Part shown: positions 34,824 to 42,601 of the stretch, piece by piece
How positions within the stretch are numbered: position 1 is the first letter of the stretch
Layout: each line of letters starts with the position of its first letter
NCBI RefSeq assembly: GCF_017488845.2
Contig: NZ_CP083370.1
Span: forward strand, 2,480,001 to 2,544,000
Reading direction: 5' to 3'
Source of the DNA: Ensifer canadensis
GTDB lineage: Bacteria; Pseudomonadota; Alphaproteobacteria; Rhizobiales; Rhizobiaceae
Length of the DNA stretch: 64,000 nucleotides
Position numbers and translations under genes: made by a program
The notes under the pieces: model-generated
The model's input: only the letters and a program-made list of their open reading frames with translations
Told to the model about the DNA's origin: nothing
The model's database searches: none

Positions 34824-35276
34824 ATGCTGTATTTCGAGGATTTTTCCGAAGGGCGACGCTTCGACTACAAGCCGGTCGAAATGAAGCCTGCGGACATGAT
34901 CGCCTTTGCCCGTGAATTCGACCCGCAGCCGATGCATCTCGACGAGGAAGCTGGCAAACTCAGCATCCTTGGCAGCCTCTCTGCCTCCGGCTGGCACACC
35001 AGCGCCGTCGGCATGCGCATGATGCTCGACGCCTTCATGGGCCATTCTTCGTCTCAAGGCTCTCCCGGCATCGATTTCATGGACTGGAAGAAGCCGGTGA
35101 TAGCAGGCGACGTGCTCACCGGTTTCAGCCAGGTGCTCGAAGCGCGCCGGTCGAAGTCCAAGCCGAGCCTCGGCATCGTCAAGTTCCGCAACGAAATCGT
35201 CAACCAGACCGGCGAACCGGTGGCGGTTTCGGAATGTACCGTGCTCTTCCGCTGCCGCGACAAAGGTCAGAATTAA
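34824..35276 (+). CDS. MaoC-family dehydratase
   Basis: The 150-residue hot-dog-fold protein has the R-hydratase-like pattern FAREFDPQPMHLDEEAG with the catalytic Asp/His pair, then LSASGWHTSAVGMRMM. Members hydrate enoyl-CoA or process acyl-CoA thioesters; the acyl group is unknown. The start at 34824 was chosen because the longer frame begins in a repeat. The gene overlaps the next MaoC gene (TAATG). Confidence 0.87.
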   Translation: MLYFEDFSEGRRFDYKPVEMKPADMIAFAREFDPQPMHLDEEAGKLSILGSLSASGWHTSAVGMRMMLDAFMGHSSSQGSPGIDFMDWKKPVIAGDVLTGFSQVLEARRSKSKPSLGIVKFRNEIVNQTGEPVAVSECTVLFRCRDKGQN

Positions 35277-35746
35277 TGATGACGATGGAGGAGTTTTACG
35301 CCACCGGTCGCAGGACCGTCATCGGCACCCTGGCCTTTACCGCCGAGGATATCGTCCGCTTCGCCCGTGACTTCGATCCGCAGCCGTTCCACCTCGACGC
35401 GGAAGAGGCTCGGCATTCGCTGTTTGGCGGTCTATGCGCCTCCGGCTGGCACACCGCGGCCGGATGGATGCAGTGTTTCGTCCGGTTCTGGAAGGACGAA
35501 CAGCGGCGGCTTGCGGCCGAAGGCCTGCACGCGCCACGGCTCGGCCCCTCGCCCGGCTTCCGGGATCTGAAATGGCTGAAGCCGGTCTATGCCGGCGATA
35601 CCGTGACCTATGCCGTCACGTTCCTCGAAAGCCGCACGCTCGCTTCGCGGCCGGGCTGGCGGATCAACACGATCCTCTGCGAAGGCGAAAACCAGCACGG
35701 CGAGGCGGTCATCCGTTTCGAAAGCAAGGTCATCGAGTTCGTTTAG
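35276..35746 (+). CDS. MaoC-family dehydratase, second copy
   Basis: The 156-residue paralogue of the preceding gene has the same core FARDFDPQPFHLDAEEARHSLFGGL and CASGWHTAAGWMQ. The start ATG overlaps the upstream stop (TAATG), so the two are translationally coupled. They may form a heterodimer, like other tandem MaoC pairs; this is inference. Alternative starts lie at 35279 and 35285. Confidence 0.86.
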   Translation: MMTMEEFYATGRRTVIGTLAFTAEDIVRFARDFDPQPFHLDAEEARHSLFGGLCASGWHTAAGWMQCFVRFWKDEQRRLAAEGLHAPRLGPSPGFRDLKWLKPVYAGDTVTYAVTFLESRTLASRPGWRINTILCEGENQHGEAVIRFESKVIEFV

Positions 35747-35752
35747 CCAGGG

Positions 35753-35855
35753 CATCTCCAGGAAAAACGCCAAGAGGCTTTCAGTCAAGAAATGCTTGGA
35801 AATAAAGAGATAGAGCGTTTCCGTAACTCCGGTTAACCCGGAAACGCTCTGTTGA
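35753..35855. repeat. GAGCGTTTCC-family repeat, reverse orientation
   Basis: This is the reverse complement of the 10771 element: CCAGGAAAAA..CAAGAAATGC..AAAGAGATAGAGCGTTTCCG..CGGAAACGCTC. The terminal hairpin GAGCGTTTCCG/CGGAAACGCTC is nearly perfect. Confidence 0.8.
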
Positions 35856-36011
35856 GCGACCGTCGCCCGTCCAAACGACGCGCGTCCCCGTTATTCCTTA
35901 AATCAGGAACGATTTGGGCGTAAAATCCGTTCGGACCTTCAGAGTTCCGCGCCAGTGGCCGAAAGGCCAGCACGCGTGGGAACTTCGACAGAAAGGAACG
36001 GAGGGCTATCG

Positions 36012-36224
36012 ATGGAAAAGACCCATGTTCGCGAACTGGCGGAGGAATATCTTCGCCTCGGCGGCCACCGGCGCGTGGCCATCGACGATAACGAAACCTC
36101 GATCAGAAGCTGGGAAGACGAACCGCCGGAAGCCGACGCCTTCTGGCGGAAAGAGGTGGAAACACTGACGCCGGCAACGCAGCGCGAGGTGCAACTGATG
36201 CTGCCGACGATCAACCGCGCCTGA
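36012..36224 (+). CDS. Small hypothetical protein (70 residues)
   Basis: The charged cytoplasmic protein (EKTHVRELAEEYLRLGGHRR, then WEDEPPEADAFWRKEVETL) has no domain I recognise. ATG 36012 follows GGAGGG with a suitable spacer and is preferred over upstream frames. It converges on apt with only 6 bases between the stops. Confidence 0.65.
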   Translation: MEKTHVRELAEEYLRLGGHRRVAIDDNETSIRSWEDEPPEADAFWRKEVETLTPATQREVQLMLPTINRA

Positions 36225-36230
36225 GCGGTG

Positions 36231-36776
36231 TCAGTGACCTTCGAATTCGATCAGCGTGCGGACATTGACGCCGAGCGCCTCGAGTCTCTTGCGGCCACCG
36301 AGTTCCGGCAGGTCGATGACGAAACAGGCCGCGACGATATCGGCGCCCATCTGCTTCAACAGCTTGACGGCCGCTTCCGCTGTGCCGCCGGTCGCGATCA
36401 GGTCGTCGACCAGAATGACCTTCTCCCCCGGGCTGATCGCGTCCTTGTGCATCTCCATCTCGTCGACGCCGTATTCGAGGCTATAGGCGATGCGCACCGT
36501 GTCGTGCGGCAGCTTGCCCTTCTTGCGGATCGGCACGAAGCCGGAGGAAAGCTGGTGGGCGATCGCGCCGCCAAGAATGAAGCCGCGCGCCTCGATGCCG
36601 GCGATCTTGTCGATCTTGGTACCGGCATAGGGGTGCACCAGTTCGTCGATCGCACGGCGGAACGCCCTGGGATTGCCGAGCAGGGTGGTGATATCGCGGA
36701 ACATGACGCCCGGCTTCGGATAGTCCGGAATGTTGCGGATGGCGGCGATCAGTTCCGATTGAACGGTAGTGGTCAT
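36231..36776 (-). CDS. apt: Adenine phosphoribosyltransferase
   Basis: The 181-residue cytoplasmic salvage enzyme makes AMP from adenine and PRPP. It has the PRPP-binding motif [17 protein letters not shown], with [17 protein letters not shown] and the N-terminal [22 protein letters not shown]. The ATG at 36776 (MTTTVQSE) is used; a TTG two codons earlier is less likely. Confidence 0.96.
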   Translation of the reverse strand: MTTTVQSELIAAIRNIPDYPKPGVMFRDITTLLGNPRAFRRAIDELVHPYAGTKIDKIAGIEARGFILGGAIAHQLSSGFVPIRKKGKLPHDTVRIAYSLEYGVDEMEMHKDAISPGEKVILVDDLIATGGTAEAAVKLLKQMGADIVAACFVIDLPELGGRKRLEALGVNVRTLIEFEGH

Positions 36777-36978
36777 GGGCAAAGAAGGCCTTTGTGTCTC
36801 TTGTTACCGCAAACCCATAACACCATCGACCCGCATGTCTATAACGGTTTCTGCCGCACGGATGGCTGGAACAATTTGGTCGTGCCGGGGGTTGATGCTA
36901 CGCTGAGGCCCATGGCACGCGGAGGAGATGCGCGCGCCGCATGCCTCACGTTGAGCCCACATCGGAAGGAGGAACATC

Positions 36979-37164
36979 ATGCGCCTGTTTGAATGCGGTT
37001 CTCTTGTCCCGGGGTGCGAATGGCACACCCGCGCCGATAACGACGCCGAAATCGTCCGCCGCGTGGTGGAACACATGCGCCAGGCCCACGGTGAAACGAT
37101 GATCCGCGAAAACATGATCGATAACATCAAGGCCCGCATCGTCGAAGAAACCAAGGCCGCCTGA
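36979..37164 (+). CDS. DUF1059 family small protein
   Basis: The 61-residue protein matches the DUF1059 pattern: FECGSLVPGCEWHTRADNDAEIVRRVVEHMRQAHG. The cysteines and histidines may bind metal, but no function is known. GGAGGA precedes the ATG. Confidence 0.82.
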   Translation: MRLFECGSLVPGCEWHTRADNDAEIVRRVVEHMRQAHGETMIRENMIDNIKARIVEETKAA

Positions 37165-37545
37165 CGAAACTACATCTACTCCGAACGCGCGCGGGTCTTG
37201 CAATGACAACGCCCGCGACGCGTGCCGTTTGCCCTGACACCGAATGATGGTGCGTCGCATCGAACCGGTGCGAGGGACCAAGTCTGTCCCGGCGAGCCGC
37301 CCGATCTGGATTTTCAGGCCGAGTTGACCGTGACCGTCATCCAGGTCTGGATCTGAGGCACACGGCACCGCATTCGCCGATCCCTATGCTATGGCAATGA
37401 CGCGAAGGAAGATTTGACCCGCGCGGTGCTCACGCTCTATAGCACGTGGCCTGTTGTCCTTACCTGTATGGCGATCTCTTGCGTTTACCGGTGGGCTGCG
37501 CCAACGTCTCATGCCCTCATTCTTTTTAACTGGCATTCGGAACCT
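37165..37545. other. Intergenic region without recognised gene
   Basis: The upstream extension of the next frame (37414-37545) has no homology and no ribosome-binding site. The rest shows no structured RNA or repeat that I can name. Confidence 0.4.
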
Positions 37546-37851
37546 ATGAACGACAAAGTTTTTGACACTTTGACCGGCATGTACTTCACGGTCGACGATC
37601 CCGATGGAAGTTACGGCACGGGTCAAGTTATTCGCCTCGCTGCCGAAGGGATTTACTTCATTCGCTTCGACGGCAACGAGGTAATGCTGCCTCTGGAGCT
37701 CGTATCCATCGGCGAGATGCTGCAGACCACCGACGAAGAGTACAAGCTCTGGCGGTTCTTCGACACGCTCGAGGAAAGGGACAAATGGATCGAATGGCTG
37801 GACGCCCCATCGAAGCCACGGGTCGTCTCGCTGGTGAGGCCGACCAAGTAA
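37546..37851 (+). CDS. Hypothetical protein (101 residues)
   Basis: The small soluble protein has a beta-rich start (TLTGMYFTVDDPDGSYGTGQVIRL..GIYFIRFDGNEVMLPLELVSIGEM) and a helical end (YKLWRFFDTLEERDKWIEWLD). I do not recognise a family, but the composition looks coding and the frame is compact. The start at 37546 is tentative; no clear ribosome-binding site is seen. Confidence 0.6.
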   Translation: MNDKVFDTLTGMYFTVDDPDGSYGTGQVIRLAAEGIYFIRFDGNEVMLPLELVSIGEMLQTTDEEYKLWRFFDTLEERDKWIEWLDAPSKPRVVSLVRPTK

Positions 37852-37959
37852 CAGCCTCTCGGCTCCCTCGCTCTACGAGCCCACAGCTTGCTCAATACCG
37901 GCAGTTGGTGCCAGGAAAGATCGGTCATCTACATCTAACATGGTCGCGCGCCACGCGCT

Positions 37960-39219
37960 TTACGCGCGCGGCACCATCGTCTCGAGGCGGGCGACAAGGT
38001 TTGCCCGGTCGACACTGAAATTGCGGTCTACCCACAGGGCCTCCAGCTCACCGAGGATCTGGCCGACGCGAGGCCCGGCGGGGATGCCGGCCTTCAGCAC
38101 ATCGGCGCCCGTCAGCGGGAAGCTCGGGCGCTTCCATGCCTCGGTGCGCGTCAAGAGGCGCTGGAACGCCGCCGTCTCGGCAAGCAAGGCCGGATCGTTT
38201 TCGGACTTGCGTCTGGCCGAGGCGAGCGCGAGGCGAAGCCGGACGGAAATCCCCTCAGCGCCGTGGCGGTAGAGCAAGCGATCGAGCGCCGCATCCACAG
38301 TCTTTGCCGGTAGCGCTGGCGCATTCGCAAAGCGCGAAAAATACGCTGCCTCGGCCTTCGACAGGCGCAGCCGCGCGGCCATGGCTTCGAGCCGATCTTC
38401 ATCCGGCGGCACGATTGCCGCAAGGCGCAGCAGTGGATCCGGTGCCCAAGAAAAGGCCTTCTCGGCAGCAACCAGTTCCGGAATGGCGTCGATGCCCCAT
38501 TTCTCGGTCTCGGGCAGGATTTCGGTCAACACGCCCGCCTGGCGCATCCAGAGCAGCGCCCGGCCCGGGTCCTCGGCTGAAAGCAGCTTCTTCGTCTCGG
38601 CCCAAACCCGCTCTGCCGAAAGTGTCGACAGCTTGGAACGCGCCTGGGCGCAGGCCCTCAGGCCATCGGCATCGGGGCGACCGTTGCCGTAATGGGCGAA
38701 GAAGCGGAAGAAGCGCAGGATGCGAAGATAATCCTCGGCCACCCGCTCGGCAGCATTGCCGATGAAGCGCAAAGTGCGGGTCTTAATATCGGCAAGGCCG
38801 CCGACGTCGTCCACGACCTCGCCCTCATGGTCCGCGTAGAGCGCGTTGATGGTGAAGTCGCGCCGCTCGGCATCCACCTTCCAGTCGGTTCCGAACGCAA
38901 CTTCAGCGCGGCGCCCGTCGGTCGCGACATCGCGGCGCAGCGTCGTCACCTCATAGGGCGTACCGTCGATGACGAGCGTCACCGTGCCGTGGTCGATGCC
39001 TGTCGGTACCACCTTGATGTCGGCTGCCTTGGCGCGGGCAACGACCTCGTCTGGATGCCAGGTGGTGGCCATGTCGACATCGCCGGCCGGCACCCCCATC
39101 AGGCTGTTGCGCACGGCGCCGCCGACGACGCGCACCTCCCCGCCCTCGACATTCAGGAGATCGAAGACGCGACGAAGGGATGGAGCCGAAAACCAGCTCT
39201 CACCGGCAACCGAGGTCAT
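37960..39219 (-). CDS. cca: CCA tRNA nucleotidyltransferase / poly(A) polymerase family
   Basis: The 419-residue class II nucleotidyltransferase has VRVVGGAVRNSLMG and the catalytic acidic motif AGDVDMATT in the N-terminal domain. RRDFTINALYAD and the RNA-binding segment AERVAEDYLRILRFFRFFA follow. It adds or repairs the tRNA 3' CCA end. It is the last gene of a three-gene operon; the start overlaps the Nudix gene stop by 4 bases. Confidence 0.92.
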   Translation of the reverse strand: MTSVAGESWFSAPSLRRVFDLLNVEGGEVRVVGGAVRNSLMGVPAGDVDMATTWHPDEVVARAKAADIKVVPTGIDHGTVTLVIDGTPYEVTTLRRDVATDGRRAEVAFGTDWKVDAERRDFTINALYADHEGEVVDDVGGLADIKTRTLRFIGNAAERVAEDYLRILRFFRFFAHYGNGRPDADGLRACAQARSKLSTLSAERVWAETKKLLSAEDPGRALLWMRQAGVLTEILPETEKWGIDAIPELVAAEKAFSWAPDPLLRLAAIVPPDEDRLEAMAARLRLSKAEAAYFSRFANAPALPAKTVDAALDRLLYRHGAEGISVRLRLALASARRKSENDPALLAETAAFQRLLTRTEAWKRPSFPLTGADVLKAGIPAGPRVGQILGELEALWVDRNFSVDRANLVARLETMVPRA

Positions 39220-39848
39220 GCATAAAGCCTTTCATAAAGCATTCGGACGATGCCGGCGGTGATACCCCAGATATTCCTGTCGCCATAGGGCATGCGATAG
39301 AAATGCCGGTCTTCACCCTGCCAGTGGCCGCTTCCACGCCCATGGTTTCCGGGGTTCATGAGGAAGGACAGCGGCACTTCGAAGACGCTTTCGACCTCGT
39401 CGGGGTTGGGCACCAGCTCGAAGCCGGGCTGCACCACCGCCAGAACCGGCGTGATTTTGAAACCGGACAACGCCATATAGTGCGGCAGTCGTCCGATCGT
39501 CTCGACGAACCGCGGGTCAAGACCGATCTCCTCCTGCGCCTCGCGAAGGGCGGCGGACTCGATCGAGCGGTCCTCCGGGTCGACCGCGCCGCCGGGAAAC
39601 GCCACCTGGCCGGAATGCTTGCGCAGGCTTGCGGTCCGCTGGGTGAAGATGACATGCGCATCCTCGCCGTCGTCGACCACCGGCACCAGCACGGCCGCAT
39701 CCTTCAGATGCAGGGTTTCAAGATGCGGCACGATACTGGGATTGAGCAGGAAATCTCCGTGTTCCCGCCACGCGCTTTCCACTGGCCCGCCCATCTGGGT
39801 CAGGGCCCGGCGGCGAAATTCGTCGGCAGAATAGGGATGCCGGTTCAT
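39216..39848 (-). CDS. CoA pyrophosphatase (Nudix hydrolase)
   Basis: The 210-residue protein has a CoA-pyrophosphatase pattern: LRKHSGQVAFPGGAVDPEDR followed by the Nudix-box end SAALREAQEEIGLDP. It probably cleaves CoA and its derivatives to 3',5'-ADP and phosphopantetheine. It overlaps both neighbours by 4 bases (DUF1285 gene upstream, cca downstream), so the three are translationally coupled. Confidence 0.92.
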   Translation of the reverse strand: MNRHPYSADEFRRRALTQMGGPVESAWREHGDFLLNPSIVPHLETLHLKDAAVLVPVVDDGEDAHVIFTQRTASLRKHSGQVAFPGGAVDPEDRSIESAALREAQEEIGLDPRFVETIGRLPHYMALSGFKITPVLAVVQPGFELVPNPDEVESVFEVPLSFLMNPGNHGRGSGHWQGEDRHFYRMPYGDRNIWGITAGIVRMLYERLYA

Positions 39849-40468
39849 CGCGACAGCGCTTCCAGTTCGGCAGCCTTCATGATCGGGAAGATGGACCCAC
39901 CCGAGCGCACGCAGAACATCTCGACGCCGTCGACCACCACGGTCTCGCCGAGTTCGACGAGATCGTACATGACGGGCCGGGAAACCAGCGCCTCGAGCCG
40001 GCCGCGCACGTGCAGGTACGGCTTCAGTTCGCGGTTCTCGCCATGAATGACAAAACGCAGGGCATGCTCCGGCCCGGCCTCGACAACGTCACCGACATTG
40101 GTGCGAAAGGTCAGCACCTGCACGCCGTCCGCCTGCGTCACGCTCATTTCGACGGCAACGAAGGGCGCGTCGACGATGCGGATCGCCACCTTTTCCACAG
40201 GCGTCACCAGATAGGTGACGCCATCCTCGTCCTTGCGCAAAACTGTGGAGAACAGCCGCACCAGTGGCTGCCGGCCGATCGGCGTGCCCAGATAGAACCA
40301 GGTGCCGTCGGCGCGGATTTCCATGTCGATATCGCCGCAGAACGGCGGATTCCAGCGCTCCACCGGCGGCAGGCCACGCTTGCGGTCGCCTGTCTGGCCG
40401 GCCGCACGCGCGATCAGGGCCGCCAGTCCGGCCGCGTCCCCGGTTCGCTGAATTTCGGCTTCTGCCAT
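39845..40468 (-). CDS. DUF1285 domain-containing protein
   Basis: The 207-residue protein has the DUF1285 pattern: PPFCGDIDMEIRADGTWFYLG, IGRQPLVRLFSTVLRKDEDG, LVTPVEKVAIRIVDAPFVAVEM. It is cytoplasmic with no known activity. It is the first gene of the DUF1285/Nudix/cca operon, an arrangement widespread in alphaproteobacteria. It is divergent from the MoxR gene, with about 195 bases between. Confidence 0.9.
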   Translation of the reverse strand: MAEAEIQRTGDAAGLAALIARAAGQTGDRKRGLPPVERWNPPFCGDIDMEIRADGTWFYLGTPIGRQPLVRLFSTVLRKDEDGVTYLVTPVEKVAIRIVDAPFVAVEMSVTQADGVQVLTFRTNVGDVVEAGPEHALRFVIHGENRELKPYLHVRGRLEALVSRPVMYDLVELGETVVVDGVEMFCVRSGGSIFPIMKAAELEALSR

Positions 40469-40663
40469 CGTTCCGTCCCGATTGGCCCCGATTTTGCACC
40501 GGAGGCGTGTATGTCGTCGCGAGATGCGGCGTGTATGCTGTCACGAGATAGTGCGTCTGCGGCGACTTGTCAGCCGTCAGCCAGGGTCTAAATTGGAATA
40601 AGGCAACTGAAAATCCCCCGCGGGGCGATTCGGTTCAACAACGGGCGACCGGGGAGTACGACC

Positions 40664-41677
40664 ATGAGTGTGATGAAGGGCGCCACGGAAGCGACCGACG
40701 AAAGGGCGATCGTTGCCGCGGCGGAAAACGCGCTCGCGGAGATCGCGCTCGTGCGGGCCGAAGTCGGCAAGGTCATCTTCGGTCAGGAGAACGTGGTCGA
40801 GCAGACGCTGCTTGCCGTTTTGTCCGGCGGCCACGCCCTTCTCGTCGGCGTTCCCGGCCTTGCGAAAACCAAGCTGGTCGCGACGCTCGGCACCGTTCTC
40901 GGCCTTGATTCCAGCCGCGTGCAGTTCACGCCCGACCTGATGCCATCGGACATTCTCGGCTCGGAAGTGATGGACCAGGATGCCGCCGGCCACCGCTCCT
41001 TCCGCTTCATCCCCGGTCCGATCTTCACGCAGCTGCTGATGGCCGACGAAATCAACCGTGCCTCGCCGCGCACGCAGTCGGCGCTGCTGCAGGCGATGCA
41101 GGAGTATCACATCACCGTTGCCGGAGCCCGCAAGGACCTGCCGCAGCCGTTCCACGTGCTGGCCACCCAGAACCCGCTGGAGCAGGAAGGCACCTACCCC
41201 CTGCCGGAAGCCCAGCTCGACCGCTTCCTGATGCAGGTTGACGTCGGTTATCCCGAGCTTGCCGCCGAACGACAGATCCTGCTTGAGACCACCGGCGTCA
41301 CGGAGGCCTCGGCCCGGCCGGTGATCGACGCCGCCCGCCTGCAGCAGATCCAGAGCCTGATCCGGCAGATGCCGGTCGGCGAGAAGGTGGTCGATGCCAT
41401 CCTTGATCTCGTGCGCTCCGCCCGCCCCGGCAACGGCAATGCCGCCACCGACAAGAACGTCGCCTGGGGCCCGGGTCCGCGCGCCGGACAGGCGCTGATG
41501 CTCTGCGCCCGCGCCCGTGCGCTCTACGACGGTCGCCTGGCGCCGTCGATCGACGATATTCTGGCGCTCGCCGAGCCCGTTCTCCAGCACCGCATGGCGC
41601 TGACCTTCGCTGCCCGTGCCGAAGGCATGACCGTGCGCGATGTCGTCGCCGAGCTGGTGAAGCAAGCCAAGGGATAA
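40664..41677 (+). CDS. MoxR-family AAA+ ATPase
   Basis: The 337-residue ATPase has a Walker A variant GVPGLAKTKL, the sensor segment ADEINRASPRTQSALLQAMQE (Walker B) and ATQNPLEQEGTYPLPEAQLDRF typical of MoxR. MoxR ATPases act as chaperones that activate or insert cofactors in VWA-domain partners, which here are encoded next. It is the first of four genes with little or no spacing. Confidence 0.95.
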   Translation: MSVMKGATEATDERAIVAAAENALAEIALVRAEVGKVIFGQENVVEQTLLAVLSGGHALLVGVPGLAKTKLVATLGTVLGLDSSRVQFTPDLMPSDILGSEVMDQDAAGHRSFRFIPGPIFTQLLMADEINRASPRTQSALLQAMQEYHITVAGARKDLPQPFHVLATQNPLEQEGTYPLPEAQLDRFLMQVDVGYPELAAERQILLETTGVTEASARPVIDAARLQQIQSLIRQMPVGEKVVDAILDLVRSARPGNGNAATDKNVAWGPGPRAGQALMLCARARALYDGRLAPSIDDILALAEPVLQHRMALTFAARAEGMTVRDVVAELVKQAKG

Positions 41678-41680
41678 AGA

Positions 41681-42601
41681 ATGGCCTCCATCGGGCACAT
41701 AGTTGCGCGTACCCCCGCTGGTGAGGTTCTTTCCCGTGCGCAGCAGCGCGCGATGCTCGTTCCTGACTGCCTGGTCGAGGCCCGCCGCATCGCCAATACG
41801 GTGATCTCCGGCTGGCATGGGCGGCGCAAGCGCGGGATCGGCGAGAATTTCTGGCAGTTTCGCCCCTATAGCGACGGCGAAAGCCTGTCGCGCATCGACT
41901 GGCGCCGTTCGGCCCGCGACGACCATACCTATGTGCGCGACCGCGAATGGGAAGCGGCCCACACCATCTGGCTCTGGGCCGACCTGTCTCCGTCGATGAT
42001 GTACAAGTCAACGCTCGGTTCGGTGTCAAAGGAAAGCCGGGCCCTGGTCTTGATGCTGGCGCTCGCCGAAATCCTCGCCCGCTCCGGCGAACGCATCGGA
42101 TGCCCCGGCGTGATGGAGCCGATCTCCGCCCGCAACGCCGCCGAACGGCTGGCAACCGCGATCATGCTGAGCCCGCTCTCCGAAGGGCTGCCCGAGACGG
42201 GGATGATCCGCAGCGCCAGCGATCTCGTCTTGATCGGCGATTTTCTCGATCCGACCGACAGGATCATGGAGCGGCTGGGCCCGCTCGCCCGCCGCGGCCT
42301 GCGCGGTCATGTCGTCGAGGTTGCCGATCCGGCGGAGGAAGTCTTCCCCTATGCCGGGCGGACTGAATTCAGCGACCCGGAAACCGGCCAGAAACTGACG
42401 GCCGGCCGCGCCGAGGTCCTGCGCGAGGACTATCAGCGCGCCTACCTCGCCCGCCGCGAAAGCCTCGGCGTCACGCTGCGCCATCTCGGCTGGACCTTCA
42501 CGCCGCACAGGACCGATCGGCCCGCCTCCGAGGCGCTGGTTGCCGTCCACATGTATCTGTCCGGCATGCCAGGACGCGCTACGCATGGAGGCCAGCTATG
42601 A
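41681..42601 (+). CDS. DUF58 domain-containing protein
   Basis: The 306-residue protein contains the DUF58 core RPYSDGESLSRIDWRRSARDDHTYVRDREWE, followed by a VWA-like fold (LWADLSPSMMYKS). It lies three bases after the MoxR gene and overlaps the next gene by 4 bases. Together these form the MoxR/DUF58/Bat-type module, which is associated with envelope stress and aerotolerance in other bacteria. The function here is inferred. Confidence 0.92.
   Translation: MASIGHIVARTPAGEVLSRAQQRAMLVPDCLVEARRIANTVISGWHGRRKRGIGENFWQFRPYSDGESLSRIDWRRSARDDHTYVRDREWEAAHTIWLWADLSPSMMYKSTLGSVSKESRALVLMLALAEILARSGERIGCPGVMEPISARNAAERLATAIMLSPLSEGLPETGMIRSASDLVLIGDFLDPTDRIMERLGPLARRGLRGHVVEVADPAEEVFPYAGRTEFSDPETGQKLTAGRAEVLREDYQRAYLARRESLGVTLRHLGWTFTPHRTDRPASEALVAVHMYLSGMPGRATHGGQL

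Noticed and set aside
40577..41962. Antisense frame (461 codons) over the MoxR gene
   Set aside because: No domain; the MoxR gene has all motifs on the plus strand.
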